A stretch of DNA of 64,000 bases from Linyphia triangularis (GCA_963978545.1 OZ021721.1:41178785-41242784); one strand, 5' to 3'. Counted from the first letter of the stretch, positions 1 to 13,059 are shown. Numbers and translations are program-made. Notes: generated by a model from the letters alone, not told the origin.

Positions 1-2029
1 CAACAGCTAATAAATTCAATTTTCGACAAGCATGATAGGATATAAAAATTGTATTTTTTCGTTTTTCTGCTAAAGTTTAAGTTCTCTGTTAGACAATAAA
101 ACGTTTGCCTAGAATAAAATCATAAATTATTCATCATTTATGTACCTGCAGTAAAATTATCATTTACATTTTTGTAGATTTTTCTTTTTAACATGATAAT
201 GTCTTACATGTAAAGTTTATTTAATAGTAATTTCCGACTTGAAAATGTAGATAGCATTTATTTTCGATGAGTTCCGACTTGAAAATGTAGATAGCATTTA
301 TTTTCGATGAGTTTGATTTCAACTGACAAATATATTTCAACATTCGAAGCATATGCGAGTTATGTGAATAAACCATATGCAACTTAGCTAAATTTAAGTA
401 ATTAAGTTGTGAAGTTTTATCTTTGCCATAGAAAATATATTTATTTTTACTGATTTTTGTTAAGTGCTAAGACGATCTTTTACAAAGTATGTCTTCTTGC
501 AACATGAGAAAAGATGCGAAATGATAAGGACTTCTCTGGTATGCTTTCAATTCCTTGAGAAATACATTTAGCTTAACTACAAGACTTGTTCCGATTCTGA
601 AGTATGCTATTTCCTATCGTAATTTATAATTTTACATGATACTTGGTTTAAAAGTTGAAAAAGTTTGCACAAATTTCCTATGTAAGTTCTGCTTCACTGA
701 AAAGTTATCGGTCACAAGCAATAAAAATTTCACTTTGTTTGACTAATATTATGTATGTGTTAATTATCATGAGTAATATCAGTTTTATTTGTGTCTTTCG
801 AAAGCGAGCATTCATAAATTTAAAAGGATATTTCAAACTATTTTCAAAATATAAGTATCTTTTACAAGTTTTTTCCGGAATGAACTTTGCTCAGTTATAT
901 TAATATTGAATATTCATCTTACAAAATAAGCCTCTTGTAAAACACATTCCGTTTCAGTTTTTCTGAAATTTATGTATAAGTTATTTAGAAATTATGGATG
1001 GAAGTTAAAAATTCACGTATAATTTAGTTTGTCCAGATGATGTTCAATTTTACGTAGTAACAAACTCTACATTTTTTCAAATTTATGCTAGTTTTTCAGA
1101 AGAAAAAAAAAATATTCTTTAAGTTTGCCTAGCAAACTTTTTTCAGTATTTAAATTTTCTAGTATATTCCATCACATGAGTAGTTAACTATTTCCACTAA
1201 GGAAAATATCTTATTATTTTAGTTTGTTTGAATGATGTTAGATTTTTATGTTTCTGATTGGTGATTTGCATATACTCTTTTAAAAACTTTATACAATTCG
1301 TAACATATATGTTAGAAATAATAGTATATCACATCTGAGATTGAACAAATTTATAACTAATATCATGTAAAGAAGGTTAAATTTAAAAAACATGTCATTG
1401 AATATGAGTGTTACCATGAAAAAAGTTAACTAAGTTACTTGTGATTTCCTTTCAGAGTATAAAAAGTTATGTAGTTTACATATAATTCGCAAGTTTCTTT
1501 CAAATTATCTTAAGATGTTTTAAAAGTCTTGCAGGCGATTTTCAAAACTTGAATGCATATCTACAATGTATTTAATATCTACAATTTATTTAATATTTTC
1601 ACCCAATTCACCTTTCTTAGATTGATAAGTAAAATAATCCTTGGTCAGCATTTATTGAACGAGTTAATATGACACCTTAACGTATATTATTACAAAGTAA
1701 ATTGTCTAAGTCTTTCTTGAAGTAACATAAATTTCCAACTTGTATTGATTTTCCGATTGAAAAGTAGAGGTGAAATTTTTTCTTTGGAGTATCTATAACT
1801 AATATTTATTTTAAATCTCTTACTATTTTTCTTCTATGTAACAATTTTGTTAAATTTTACCCGTATTGTAGCATATAATCCCACTGAGTTTGAACAATAT
1901 TCAATGTTTTAAATAATAGAAAAGTTTTCAAGTAGAAATGATCTTAAATTCTCCAAGTGAATCATACTTTTTGGAAGAAAGTCCATGCGAATTCTACCTT
2001 CACTTACTAATGTGTCTTTGAAATCCACT
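1..2029. other. AT-rich DNA with no supported gene
   Basis: This stretch is AT-rich with frequent stops in all frames. The one longer open frame (655-903) has no recognisable motif and the composition of its surroundings, so I do not treat it as a gene. The only structure I see is a perfect 40-bp duplication at 232-311. Confidence 0.6.
232..311. repeat. Perfect tandem duplication, 2 x 40 bp
   Basis: Two adjacent copies of a 40-bp unit, 232-271 and 272-311, each beginning TTCCGACTTG. No mismatch is visible, so the duplication is recent or is an assembly artefact. Confidence 0.95.
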
Positions 2030-2289
2030 TCATTCATTCCAAGTTTTCACAAACATTTCATTATGAAAACGGCAAAGTAGGAAAACGATAATCTCAAAGA
2101 CCTGCTGACACATCACAGCATCACCCGCTGCTTGCGCGTCGATGCTGTTGTTCTTGCTGTACAAATCTCCCGACCTGTTCCAACAAGTTTTAGCGTGACT
2201 CATCCTCCGATCTAAAAATGCCGGCGAATGGCGTATCACCTACCGCTACCCTGATTGGCTAATTACCGTCACCTGCTTATCTTCCCATT
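2030..2289. other. Less AT-rich island, unidentified
   Basis: This short stretch is clearly richer in G and C than its surroundings. It borders the tandem array to its right. The minus-strand open frame here (69 codons) has no motif I recognise. It could be a degraded mobile element or exon, and I cannot decide which. Confidence 0.3.
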
Positions 2290-3730
2290 TAAAGATGTGA
2301 ATTTTATATGTAAAGTGAATTTTTACGCTAATGCTTAAATTCTTTGCTATAGAAAGTTCAAGTATGTTATTTTTTTTCTCTTATATGTTACATTTTAAAC
2401 ACATGATATGAAATTTTTACGTTATGCTTATCTTAGAAATTTTTGAGTATGTTACTTTTTCTTTGATTTAACAATAACCTAAGAGTTTAATTGTATATGA
2501 AGAGTAAATTGTCACGTTAAAGTTTAAGGATATGATATTTTTGTGAGGTAAATTTTCGTGTAAAGGTTAAAATTCTTTATCTTTGAAATTTTTATTCTGT
2601 TAAATTTCCCATTATTTAACATTAACCTAAGAAAATAATTGTGTATGAAATGTTCGCGTATTGTTTAAATTGTTGTCGAAGAAAGTTTAAGTATGTTATT
2701 TTTTTTTTCTTCTTTAATTTAGCATTATTCTTACACATTTTAAAGATAAAAATGTTATGTCTAAAATAAATTTTCGCGTATTGTTTCAATTCCTTACCTT
2801 ATAAATTTTTAATATTTCTTTTTCTCTAATTTAGCGTTATTCTTACACATTTGAAAGACATAATTTTTATATGTGAGGTAAATTTTCGCGTATTATTTGA
2901 ATTCTTTGCCTTATAAATTTTTAGAGTTTCTTTTTTTTATCTTATTTATCGTTGATATAAGAGTATGATAGTACATGTAAAGTTAATTTTAACGTTCAAT
3001 TTTAAATTCTTTGCCTTGTAAATTTTTAGTGTTTCTTTTTTCTAAAAGTTAGAGTTGTCATTATACATTTTAAAGACATGAACGGCAATGTTTGAATTCT
3101 TTGTCGTAGAAATTATAGGTATGTTATACTTTCATCCTACATTTCAAATTTAAAGTCGTGATTTTTATATGTGAAGAACATTTTTTACGTTAATGTCAAA
3201 GTTATTTTTCGTACAAAGTTTAAGTGTGTTACTTTTTTTTTCTTTTATTTAGCGATATTTCTACATATTTTAATATCGGGATTTTTATGTGTAAAGTAAA
3301 ATTTTACGTTAATGTTAAAGTTATTTGTCGTAGAAAGTTTAAGTACGTTACTTTTCTCTTGCATGTTATATTTTAAAGTCGTGATTTTTATACATGAAGG
3401 GAATTTTCGCGTAAAGGTTAAATATTTATCTTAGAAATTTTAAGTAAGTTACTTTTTTTCTCTTATTTAGCGATATTTTTACACATTTTAAAGTGATTTT
3501 TATATGTAAAGTAAGTTTTTTTTCGTTAATTTTAAAGTTATTTGTCGTAAAGAGTTTAAGTATGTTACTTTTTTCTCTTATTTAGTGATATTCGTACACA
3601 TTTTAAAGACATGATATTTATTCGTAAAGTAAATTTTCCTGTTCACTTTTGAATTCTTAGTTGTAAGATGTTCAAGTATGTTACTTTTTCTCTCTTATTT
3701 AAACATTAGAGTATCCAAAATCAGTTATCA
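2290..3730. repeat. Degenerate tandem array, unit about 110 bp
   Basis: A loosely repeating pattern runs through this stretch: a block like AAGTATGTTACTTTTTTCTC, then TTACACATTTTAAAGACATG, then ATATGTAAAGTAAATTTTCG, then a variant of TTTGTCGTAGAAAG. The TATGTTACTT-type anchor recurs near 2361, 2447, 2690, 3118, 3225, 3345, 3443, 3560 and 3677, with more degenerate copies between. Spacing is roughly 80-120 bp, giving about 13 units. Homopolymer T runs vary in length between copies. It is probably an old satellite or the inside of a decayed element. Confidence 0.75.
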
Positions 3731-4929
3731 CATATCTATTCAGCATTAGCAGCTAGTTCTGTGTTGCCATTCATCAACTTAAGTAAGTATCATTGTACAA
3801 TAAAAACTATCTTGATTAATATAACTAACATAGACATATTAATTTCTAACAAGTTTAATGGTAATATAAATTTTAACATAGACTGTAAATAGCTAAGATA
3901 TATAATATCGCTCGCATAGTACAGTATAGCTTTAAATTACAACCGGTTGTAACAAATAGAATCAATTTCAAAGTATTTGAAGGTTGATATATCGAAAAGT
4001 TATGTATTTCCATCTCTTTGAAAACATTGTTCTGACTAAAAAGAAATGTTTTTCCTAAACCATTCTGGAAGAAGAAGAAAAAAATTATAGATTCCTCAAT
4101 AAAATATGGATAATACATTTATAATTTACAAAATTGAGAATAATACTTATATAAATAAAAAAAAAATCGTCATTTTTCTATTCAAAGTGATAAATATTTC
4201 TTTTTGAAAATGTATATTACTAATATTGTATTGCAAAGTCACGTGTGAACACACTACAACTACTAATTCCCTTCAACAGGGTCAGACTAACTCAACCTAA
4301 AAATAATTGTAAAATCATTACTTTAACTTCCATAATGGGTTTCAGTTGCTGAATATTAAAAATTAATTCTAGTCTAAGTTCTTTTTGTTGTGTATTCAAT
4401 CCCTCAAAAACTATGAAAATAAAAGAAAAAAAAAATGTAATGACATGTTAAGCTCTGTAAAAGAAATTTTCACGTTAAGATTGCAAAGTTTAAATTTTTT
4501 ATCTCATAAATTTTAATTTATATTTATATTTCATACTGTTATTGAGAAAATAATGAGACTTTATGTGTCTAACATTGATTAAACCTGATTCCTTAAAAGT
4601 GTCTTGCGATTATATCTCTCAACATTAGTTTAAATGTGTTAAGCACTTATAAAAAAAAAAAATCAACTCAATCCGAAACTTTACGCATTTGTGTTAGTAT
4701 ATTTTCTTTGCATGTATTTGAAGTTTTTAATGGTTAAGCATGAAAAGTTATAAACTATGTAATTTATATTCCTTCCTACCACTAGATGGCGCCGCAATTA
4801 CATTAAACTTAGTAGAAAACTGTATAGTCAATGAGAAGAGCATTTGAAATCACGTGACATATTCTAACCAATCAGAAGCGAGCTTTTATTTCAACCAATC
4901 AAAGGAGACTTAGCTATATATCAGGATAC
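3731..4929. other. AT-rich spacer, nothing recognised
   Basis: No coding motif or clear repeat. A short motif CTAGATGGCGCC near 4784 reappears on the opposite strand near 24617 and may be a TE remnant. Confidence 0.5.
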
Positions 4930-5640
4930 AAGATGTTGCCATTCCTTAAACTTTGATATAAAGCAAATCGTGACGTCATCCCCACTACATTAACACTGTG
5001 ACGTCACTGGTAAAACAGCCTGTCACTCTAAGTTATTCACTTAAAAGTAGCCCTAAAACAACTCAACTCCATCCCGCCTAAAACTTAGCATATTTCTATT
5101 GCTGCCATCGTCTTAAAGGTAAGTTTTGTAAAATCATGATTGACGTCATACCCACTGTGACGTCACTAGTAAAAAATACCTATAACTCTAACTTATTCAC
5201 TTAGAAGCAGCCCTAGAACAACTCAACTCCACCTTAAAGGTAAATCGAAACTGAAAAGTGTTGCCACCGCTCAAAACTTTGATATAAAACAAATTATGAC
5301 GTCATACCCGCTGTGACGTCACGCAATAAAAGCCTATCACTCTAACTTATTCACTAAGAAGCAGTCCTAGAACAACTCAACTCCGTCTGCTAGATAAACC
5401 GAAACTAAAAAAGTGTTGCCACCGACCAGAACTTTGATATAAAACACATTATGACGTCATACCCACTGTGACGTCATACACAAACAGCTTATAACGAAAT
5501 CGAAACTAAAACAACAGCAGAAGGGGAACAACTCAACTCCACTTCCGGTGACGGCATATCCTGTGATGTCACTTCCTGTGACGTCATATCCGTTCACGCC
5601 ATATCCGGTCACGCCCCCTTCCGGTGACGTCATCATCCCT
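4930..5640. repeat. Tandem array (~155-bp unit) dense in TGACGTCA sites
   Basis: About four diverged units are marked by ACAACTCAACTCC near 5057, 5218, 5369 and 5527, and by TTTGATATAAA near 4951, 5278 and 5431. Most units hold a pair of perfect 8-bp palindromes TGACGTCA separated by about 9-20 bp. I count ten perfect copies, at 4971, 4999, 5141, 5158, 5297, 5314, 5452, 5469, 5579 and 5625. TGACGTCA is the full cAMP-response element bound by CREB/ATF bZIP dimers. The sequence shows the sites; a regulatory role is inference. The array could equally be a satellite whose unit happens to contain the palindrome. Confidence 0.9.
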
Positions 5641-5962
5641 CATCCCTGCACCGGCACCGCCCCTGGCTCAGGAGCCCTATTTTCTAACTACTAAGATACA
5701 ACTAGTACTCACACACAAAACTTCATGGTGTTCATTATGTGATTTCTTGTACGAAAAAAAGGATATTTTCCAAATATTTATACATTACATAAATATTAAA
5801 ATACTTCAAAAAGTTTTAATAATGTCATATGTTTTCATATAACATTATTAAAACAGCATTTTTGAAGTTAATGGCATACTTGAAAATATTTTTGTGTAAT
5901 TTTGATATTTTACTAAAAAAGTTCGCAAGTAAAAAATGTGAAATGATAAGTTCTTTTAAAGT
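5641..5962. other. AT-rich spacer
   Basis: Nothing recognised. Short open frames here lack motifs. Confidence 0.4.
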
Positions 5963-6673
5963 GGTACAGTACCCAAAAAAAAAACAGAACGATGGCTATA
6001 TCTTTTGTTCTAATTGTTGAAATAACAAACAAAAGGTACCGTTGTAAATCGTGAAAGGTTTTTAATAATTGTATGTAGTTTTTTTTATCATGAGGGGTCA
6101 TCTACATATTAAAACAGAACCAAACTTTAAAAAGTTCAATAGCAACCTCATAATATTATTCCATATTTGGATTCAGCATTAAAAAAGAATGCGAAATACA
6201 AAAATTCGTAATTTTCTAATGAATGGTTTGTAATTTAAATGATAAAAAGAAAATGATAAATTAATGTTAAATAAAAAAGTTGGTTTTTTGGCCATAAATA
6301 CTTAAATAATTAATATATTTCAGTAATTTTTTTTTCAAAAGGTAGTTTGTAAATGGCCAAACATAAATAGCAATCAGCTTTTGAATCAATTTCTTTTTTA
6401 ATAATTAATTATTAATTAAGCAATTAAAAAAAATTTGAATAGAAACATATATTTTTTTTGCTTTCATTAGATTTACCATGGTCTAAAACCCCCCCATAAT
6501 TTTTTTCTTTCCATTTTGACTATTAGTTCTCGATTTTTTTGAGAAAATGTAAAAAACGCTCACTTTAAGGGACCGTATAGTAGACGACTTTTTAAAACTA
6601 TCAAAGATTAATCCAAAGTAAACTAGAGGTGTGGAAAATCGCATAACGTTCAATTATCGTATAACCAATAGTT

Positions 6674-7004
6674 TAAAAACTAAGAAACACGCTTTAATAG
6701 GAAAGTGAACTAAAAAGTAGAAGATAATTTTAAATAAGTTTGAAATAAGAATAGAGTGATTAACAAGAAATATTTATTTTATCGTATAAAAGCGTGGGGT
6801 ACTTGATGTCAATTTTTGTAAATATTTAATGACTGATATTGGTAAAAGTAGAGCCATTATGAAAATATCTTAAAAAGCACCCCACGCTTTTTTACGATAA
6901 AATAAATATTTCTTGTTAATCAATCTATTCTTATTTCAAACTTATTTAAAATTATCTTCTACTTTTTAGTTCACTTTTCTATTAAAGCGTGTTTCTTAGT
7001 TTTT
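6674..7004. repeat. Long inverted repeat, ~126-bp arms with a 78-nt spacer
   Basis: The left arm (6674-6800) and right arm (6879-7004) are near-perfect reverse complements, from AACTAAGAAACACGCTTTAA at the outside to AAAGCGTGGGGT at the spacer. Transcribed RNA would fold into a long duplex. Confidence 0.9.
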
Positions 7005-7086
7005 TAATCTATTGATTATTTTCTACTTTTTAGTTTGATTTTCTATTAAAGAGTGTTTTTTAGTTTTTTAAATTATTAATTATTTT
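6959..7086. repeat. Tandem duplication, 2 x 64 bp, diverged
   Basis: Copies at 6959-7022 and 7023-7086 both start CTACTTTTTAGTT and differ at several positions. The first copy overlaps the right arm of the long hairpin, so the duplication arose by extending the end of that arm. Confidence 0.8.
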
Positions 7087-7944
7087 TTCTGTAAACTATC
7101 AATTTTTTTTTTTTTTTAATTTGCTTTCTTAAATTCCATTTATTTAAAACTACATTTTTTAAGCAATTTCAATAAGTTATCCTTTAAAAATTTTACTGAA
7201 TCATGTGACTTTTTCATTTTATAAATAATTTCAACGATCTAGTTACATTTGTGTTTATAGTGAAATATTTCTGTAAAATATTCATGCTTTGCTAAATACT
7301 GTTTACTAATGCCTACATTTAATATTTATTAATTTTCTAATTATCAGTAGTATTCGTTATATTTCTGCAATTACAGTATTCGATATTTTATTTATTTCGT
7401 GTGAAGAATGCACATCTCTAATGTTGTAAATAAATTATGTTACTTTTGCGTTTACTTGCTATTTTTGTATTAATCTTAAACATGACACTATAAATCCAAG
7501 TACTTTCTATGCAATTTTAGACTAATACTTGTATTTTTTAATCTTCGTGAAACGCGCCACATTAACCGTTCGATTTCTCCCGCTGTGAAGAACCTTAAAA
7601 CTACCTTTCGTTTTATGGAAATTCTCCCTGAAGATCGGTCAAAAAATGGTCGAAATATTTTCGCTCATAAGTGACGTGTTTTTCAACATAATGCTTTGAA
7701 ATTTGGTATATAGGGTAAATGATGTATTCTGAATCGAATGAAATGATAAAAAATAAGGGTTCGTATTGAAATTTTCGAAGATAGCGTTACTTTTACTTAG
7801 TAAACGGTCCCTCAAGAAAAAAAATTGCATCAGATATATAGAAAATCTTAAGCAAAACATTTTGGTGCAAACCGTAAGATTCTACGATAATTAGAACCGA
7901 AGATATAGCCATCGTTCTGTTTTTTTTTTTTTTTTGGTACTGTA

Positions 7945-9445
7945 CAAAGAATTTCTTCCCATTAGTATTAAAAAAAGCAGGAAATATGCTCTGTATTTTA
8001 ACATTCATCTTCTATAAATGTGTGTTATGAATTGCGTTAAATATGAGTTAGTTTGGTTATTTAAAAATAATAAAAAATTATGGCATTGATTTCCATTGAA
8101 AGTTTAAGTAAAAACAAGATGCTATCTCTATGATTGATACAAATATACAATTAGATATTTTAATATGAACATATATAATTATGCAATGAAGATATTATTA
8201 CATAAATGATGAAATCTTATCATTCTTAAAAAGTAACGGAATATTCCAACATGATATTTTGAATAAAAAATGTGTTATGAAATAGTTAATGTGTATTTTT
8301 TGTCTTACCAAACTTATTTAGAAATAACTGTTTCTATAAAAATATGTGTTTATGTGTTGAAATAATGAGAAAAGTAAGAAATATAGTAAATATTCCAAAT
8401 TATTTTTTCTAAATTATTTGTTTATTCAAGAGAAGTATTTTCTTACGAATGCTTAAAAATAGGTATATTAACCCTTACACTTACTTTCAAAATACGAGTT
8501 TTTTTTTTTAATTAAGAAAAAAAAAGGATTGCAATCGCTTTACTGCTTTAGAAAATTTTCTAGTGGTATAACTTGTTTGTATATTTGGAAATTTTCATAA
8601 ATGTAAAATTTGCGGGTAAGTTTTTAAGAGATTTTTTCCCAAGCACTTTTGCAAACAAATGTGATATATATTTTTAACTTTAGTTTTCATTAGTTAAAAT
8701 CTTATACATAATTTTTTTTTTTTTGGTAAAGCTATTTTATGTATTTTTAATAAAAATATAACTCAGTGTAGATTTTTTTTTTTTACTACAAGACATATTT
8801 AACATAGAAAAATGTGAGAAGTAATTACTTAAAATAAAAAAAATAAAAAAAAAACAAGAAAGAAATATTTATTCCGTAGATGTGAGTACTCTTTAAAATT
8901 TTTTCTCTAAATCAAATAAACATGAAAATGGAAATATTTCCCAAATATATTTTTGTTATTTCTACTTTCAAACTTGTAATAAAAACAGATATTTTTTATT
9001 TCTAATAAAGTATTGTTCTTAAGTAGCTTTTTCTCAGAGTATTCCTAAAAAAGTATTTTTTAAAAACTTTGTATATGAAAGAAAAATTATTATATTAGGG
9101 AAAAAAATATTTAGAAACTTATCAAGATTTGTAAAAATAATAGATAGCCAGTCTACATTACTATCACTTAACTTATAAATAAGTACTATCGTAGCATATA
9201 AACATATGTATACAGCACTTAATACTACATCTATAAGATCTAACCTCAGCTGACACTCTACAATCCCTGATTTCATGTATTGACGCATCGCAAATAGTCT
9301 CGTTCCGATGGACGATCAGCCTAATGAGTGTTTTCCGGGTGTTTGTTCCCATTCGAGATGTAAATGTATGGGTATGTTTCCCCTCGAAGACCTTTCGGAA
9401 TACGTCTTCCTTTTGACATTCAGCTTCATTTCAAAAGTATTATAT
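7945..9445. other. AT-rich spacer, nothing recognised
   Basis: Long A and T runs. Open frames are short and motif-free. It ends at the left LTR of the gypsy element. Confidence 0.5.
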
Positions 9446-9900
9446 TGTTGCACAAATTTTCTGTATAAAGTTGTAAATAGTGACGTATTATTTTAAAATT
9501 CTATTGCAATTAATGTTATCTTATTTTATTTATTAACAGCGATGATACAGGTTAGAAAAAGGTGGCAACACCTAAAGCAATCGGGAAAATTCGAGATGTT
9601 TCTTTTATTTGACGAGTTGGCTGGATGTTTCGAGAAGGTTCTCACGCGCCTGTTTAAATAAGACCTCAGATCGGGAAAGTTTTCAGTTTGACTTTGGAAC
9701 TCGATGAAATCTGAAAGCTTTGAGTGTGCCTGACCTGAATTATCGCCAAATTCGAATTTGTTGTTATTGAAGCTGTGTTGAGGCTTGATATTATTTACAC
9801 TGTTCTTCGATTAAATTTTGTGTGCCTTTGAAGAGAGAATAAATAATAGTTTTTATCTAATAAAAACTGTGCCATCATTGCATCTTTGGAAAATTCACAA
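9446..9900 (+). repeat. 5' LTR of the gypsy element
   Basis: It begins TGTTGCACAAATTTTC and ends AAAATTCACAA, aligning end to end with 17726-18181. The AATAAATAATAG stretch near its end could serve as a polyadenylation signal. The primer-binding-like sequence starts three bases after it. Confidence 0.95.
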
Positions 9901-9934
9901 CAGTGGTGTCAGAAGCGGGGTTTATTCATCTTGA

Positions 9935-10286
9935 ATGCCGACTTCTAGAAGAATAATGGAAGACCAAATGAAGCTATTGATGGAAATGATTTTTGGAATA
10001 AAAGACAGCCAAGAATCCACCGCCGCTGAAATGAAGATAATAAAAGACAGCCAAGAGTCCACCGCCGCTAAAATGAAAGCTGAAATAAAAGCCAGCCAAG
10101 AATCTGCGAACGCCGAACTTTTCGCTACAATTGCCGCCGGTCAAGCCCATCAAGAATCTACAAATGCTGAATTCGCTGCCGCGATTACGGGTGACATTAA
10201 AGCTTTAACCGCTAAACAAGAATCGACTTCTGCATCCGTTGACGGATTTATAGAGCGCACGGAAAATGTCCTTCAGTCAATGAAGG
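9935..10286 (+). pseudogene. gag: gag, N-terminal part, interrupted by hAT
   Basis: The frame begins MPTSRRIMEDQMKLLMEM 35 bp after the LTR. It encodes an alanine-, lysine- and serine-rich segment with an imperfect repeat of KDSQESTAAEMK-like units (about residues 24-60), predicted helical and probably coiled coil. The frame is cut at 10286 by the hAT element. The gag frame resumes without a shift right after the target duplication at 13067, so this is one gene split by insertion rather than two. The last residues of the apparent open frame (after about residue 117) are hAT sequence, not gag. Confidence 0.85.
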
Positions 10287-13059
10287 CAATGGCGGATTCA
10301 GCCAGGGGGCGCGGGGGGCGCGCGCCGCCTCCTCAGATTATTATTATTTAAAAAATTTTTTTTTTTTAGAATTTGCACACAAAAAATTAAAATGTGCTTT
10401 TTTAATAAGTTCACATAACGAGGAGTATATTTCGACCTTTGTCTAATTTCCAAAAAAAGCCCCCCCCCCCCCCCCAGCCCCTAAAAAAAATAGCTTATTT
10501 TTGGTTCAAGGCTCTTTTTATAGCCCCTCTCCCTTCCCATTCAAACGGACGTTAGAAGACTTTACAAGTATTCAAACCTCCACCCCATTGACTTTGAAGA
10601 CATCTCCACAACACTTTACCATAAGAGTTGGAGTTGAGTTAGGTAAAAACTCTTTTACAAAATAATAATTGTTTACTTTTATTTTGTAGCAATAAGGAGC
10701 CGAAACCTTATTGTTACTCAGAGGGGGAAGGGAGGGGGAATACACCGGATGTCGTCTTTCTCTTCTGATCTCGCACAAGGGATGGACGTGGGGAGGAATA
10801 TCACTAGTGTGGTTTACTAGTTAGCACAAGGAGAAGAAATTTTTGAACGTGTGGTGAGAGTGTTGAGACTTACTGTACACTTCCGAAGTTAACCAAAGAG
10901 TAGAGTAGGTTGTAATACATAAATGCATCCAAGCGACAAAAAGTAAGTGGGAAAACATTTTTTTAGCGTTTCTTTTTCTATTCTGAAATTATAAATACTA
11001 TTTATTTGATTTAAAAATGAAAGCAATCGTTACGAGAAGTCAGAAAGAACGCCTTACTGGCATGGAGGACTTTTTAAAAAGAATTGCTTTGTGTTTGGCA
11101 CTCAAAAAATAGTTTAAAAAAGTTATTCTATAGCTATTTTTGGAAATGGTACCTGTCATTACCCATTTTTGTCATGTTTGGGAATACTTTTCTTCGAGAA
11201 AAGTAAGTTAATCTTTGTTGTCTAGTGGCTTAATTTTTAAACCCTTTTTTAAATTAACTTCGATTTTGTGTGTCTGTGAGGAATAAATCCGTGGAGGACT
11301 AATTAATCCTCTTGTTATCCAATCGAGATAAAATGACTTGTTGTCAATAACAATAACCATGTTTTCGGACACAAAAAAAAATTAACAAAAAAAAAATTTA
11401 AAAAAAATTAGCCAAAGGGACGGAATTGATGATTTTCTTCGCAGTGGTCATCAAACACCATGAAAAGTGAATCTCAGATCAAAATAGCTTAAGTAAATTG
11501 CAATTGTACATAAAAATTGGCAAGGAATATAAAGGATACCATAAAAACTTTATAATGCTATTTTAAAACTTTATAACTTTATAACATGAACTATTTGACC
11601 TGCCACACTGGATCCCACTGACTTGCATTCCTTTAACTTAAAAAAGCTTAACATAAAATTTCGCTACTCCTGGTTTCTATCGTTTGCTTTTTACTTTATC
11701 CTTTATATTTACTTTTGATTTTGTTTAATTGTGGCGGGAAAATCTGTGGAAGGATAACTAACCCACTAGCCGTTATCCAATCAAGCGGAAACTTGGCAGA
11801 TAGTCTATGACAATGCATTCCATCAAGTTTCGGAGATTTTCACTAAAAGACTACTTTTACTCATGCTTCTATTAACACTATAAATCTTGTGTAAGTATTA
11901 AATGATTTATATAAAAATTTTACTTTTATGAATTAATTATTTACACACGTAGGTGACAAATTTTTTTTTCACTGGACTACATAAGTGTAACATTGTATCT
12001 ATGTAAAAAATGCTCTGATTAGCTGAAATAAAAGCCAGGAATTGGAAAAAAAGGATTTTGTGTCAGAAAAGTTGAAAATAAAATTAAATTTTGAAGAACA
12101 AGAGTAGAAAATATGAAAATGAACTGTCAACAAGTGAGATTTATCAAGAAATATAAAACAATTTATATTCGATGCTATAGAGAACTTCTACCTATTAAAA
12201 CAATATTAGACTTTGATATATTTAAGCTAAATAATAAAGCAAGATTCGGCTCTTCTAATACACTAACATTTACATCGTGTAGTTTTTTTCTTTAACTACT
12301 CTATTATAATTATCCATAGATGGATAAGTATAAGATAATTAAGTATAGTTTGCTAAATCAAAAAAAGGAAGACTGGAATTTGTTTTGTGCTAATTATTCA
12401 ATGTTTAAATTGTATTTTTTTTCTATTGCCTTCTTAAAAATAATACTTATAATTATTAGTAAAACGTTCTCTTTGAAACACAATTTTTTCCCTGATTACT
12501 TTAGATTACTTGTGTAGCAATGGATTATCCAGTAAAACAACGTATTTTTACTTACTAAGCTCACTGCATAAATATGTTATGAATATGTTAAATTTTGATG
12601 TACAATTACTGATTTCCCAGTTTGATAAGGTATAGTATAAGGTTTATACTTAGTCAGTTTGTCACAAATAATAGTAGCAAGTTCCCACTCTCATTGGAAT
12701 TTCTTCAGTATAATCTATACCTCTGGAGATGTAGCTTACAAAAATGTTTAAAATGCACGATACATTTTGAATACAATTTGTTTTTAAAATAAAACAGATA
12801 ATGAAAATACAAAAGGGTAGTGTTAAGGCGCTAAGATACCTAACCGCTACCACGCTAACCTTATGCTAAAATAGCAAGTCAGAAATGTGACGAAAGAGGT
12901 TGGGGGTCAATCAATGGCTATGGATTATCTTAAAGTATATTTATTGAGCACTGCCTAGCTTTTTTTTTTTTTTTTTTTTTTTAATATTATACTTAATTCT
13001 GTCCTGGCTAAGGCACAATCTTGCGCCCTCCCCTCAGGAAAATCCTAGATCCGCCACTG
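10287..13059. mobile_element. hAT-type DNA transposon (2773 bp) inserted in gag
   Basis: The ends are CAATGGCGGAT on the left and ATCCGCCACTG on the right, an 11-bp terminal inverted repeat with one mismatch. The element is flanked by a perfect 8-bp target duplication AATGAAGG (10279-10286 and 13060-13067). CAG-type ends plus an 8-bp duplication indicate the hAT superfamily. Subterminal regions are rich in G or C runs (GGGGGCGCGGGGGGCGCGCG on the left). The interior has only short open frames (such as 12113-12295 and 12320-12517) with no BED finger or hAT dimerisation motif that I can see, so it appears non-autonomous. Confidence 0.92.

Larger units (their letters stand above)
5963..7944. mobile_element. 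Putative 2-kb non-autonomous DNA element with ~55-bp terminal inverted repeats
   Basis: The left end (5963-6015) and the right end (7890-7944) are inverted copies of each other. Both carry GTACAGTACC, an A run, and then CAGAACGATGGCTATATCTT. Mismatches are few apart from A-run length. The interior has no coding capacity. It holds a large hairpin (6674-7004) and a second inverted pair, AGGGACCGT at 6568 matched by ACGGTCCCT at 7804, which may mark a nested element. No target duplication is clear, so the superfamily is undecided. Confidence 0.7.

Noticed and set aside
655..903. 82-codon open frame
   Set aside because: AT-rich, no motif, no splice or promoter context; within chance for this composition.
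9308..9445. Weak resemblance between the left flank of the gypsy element and 18280-18340 (CCCATTCRAGATRTAAATG)
   Set aside because: Short and diverged; does not make a target duplication and could be chance.
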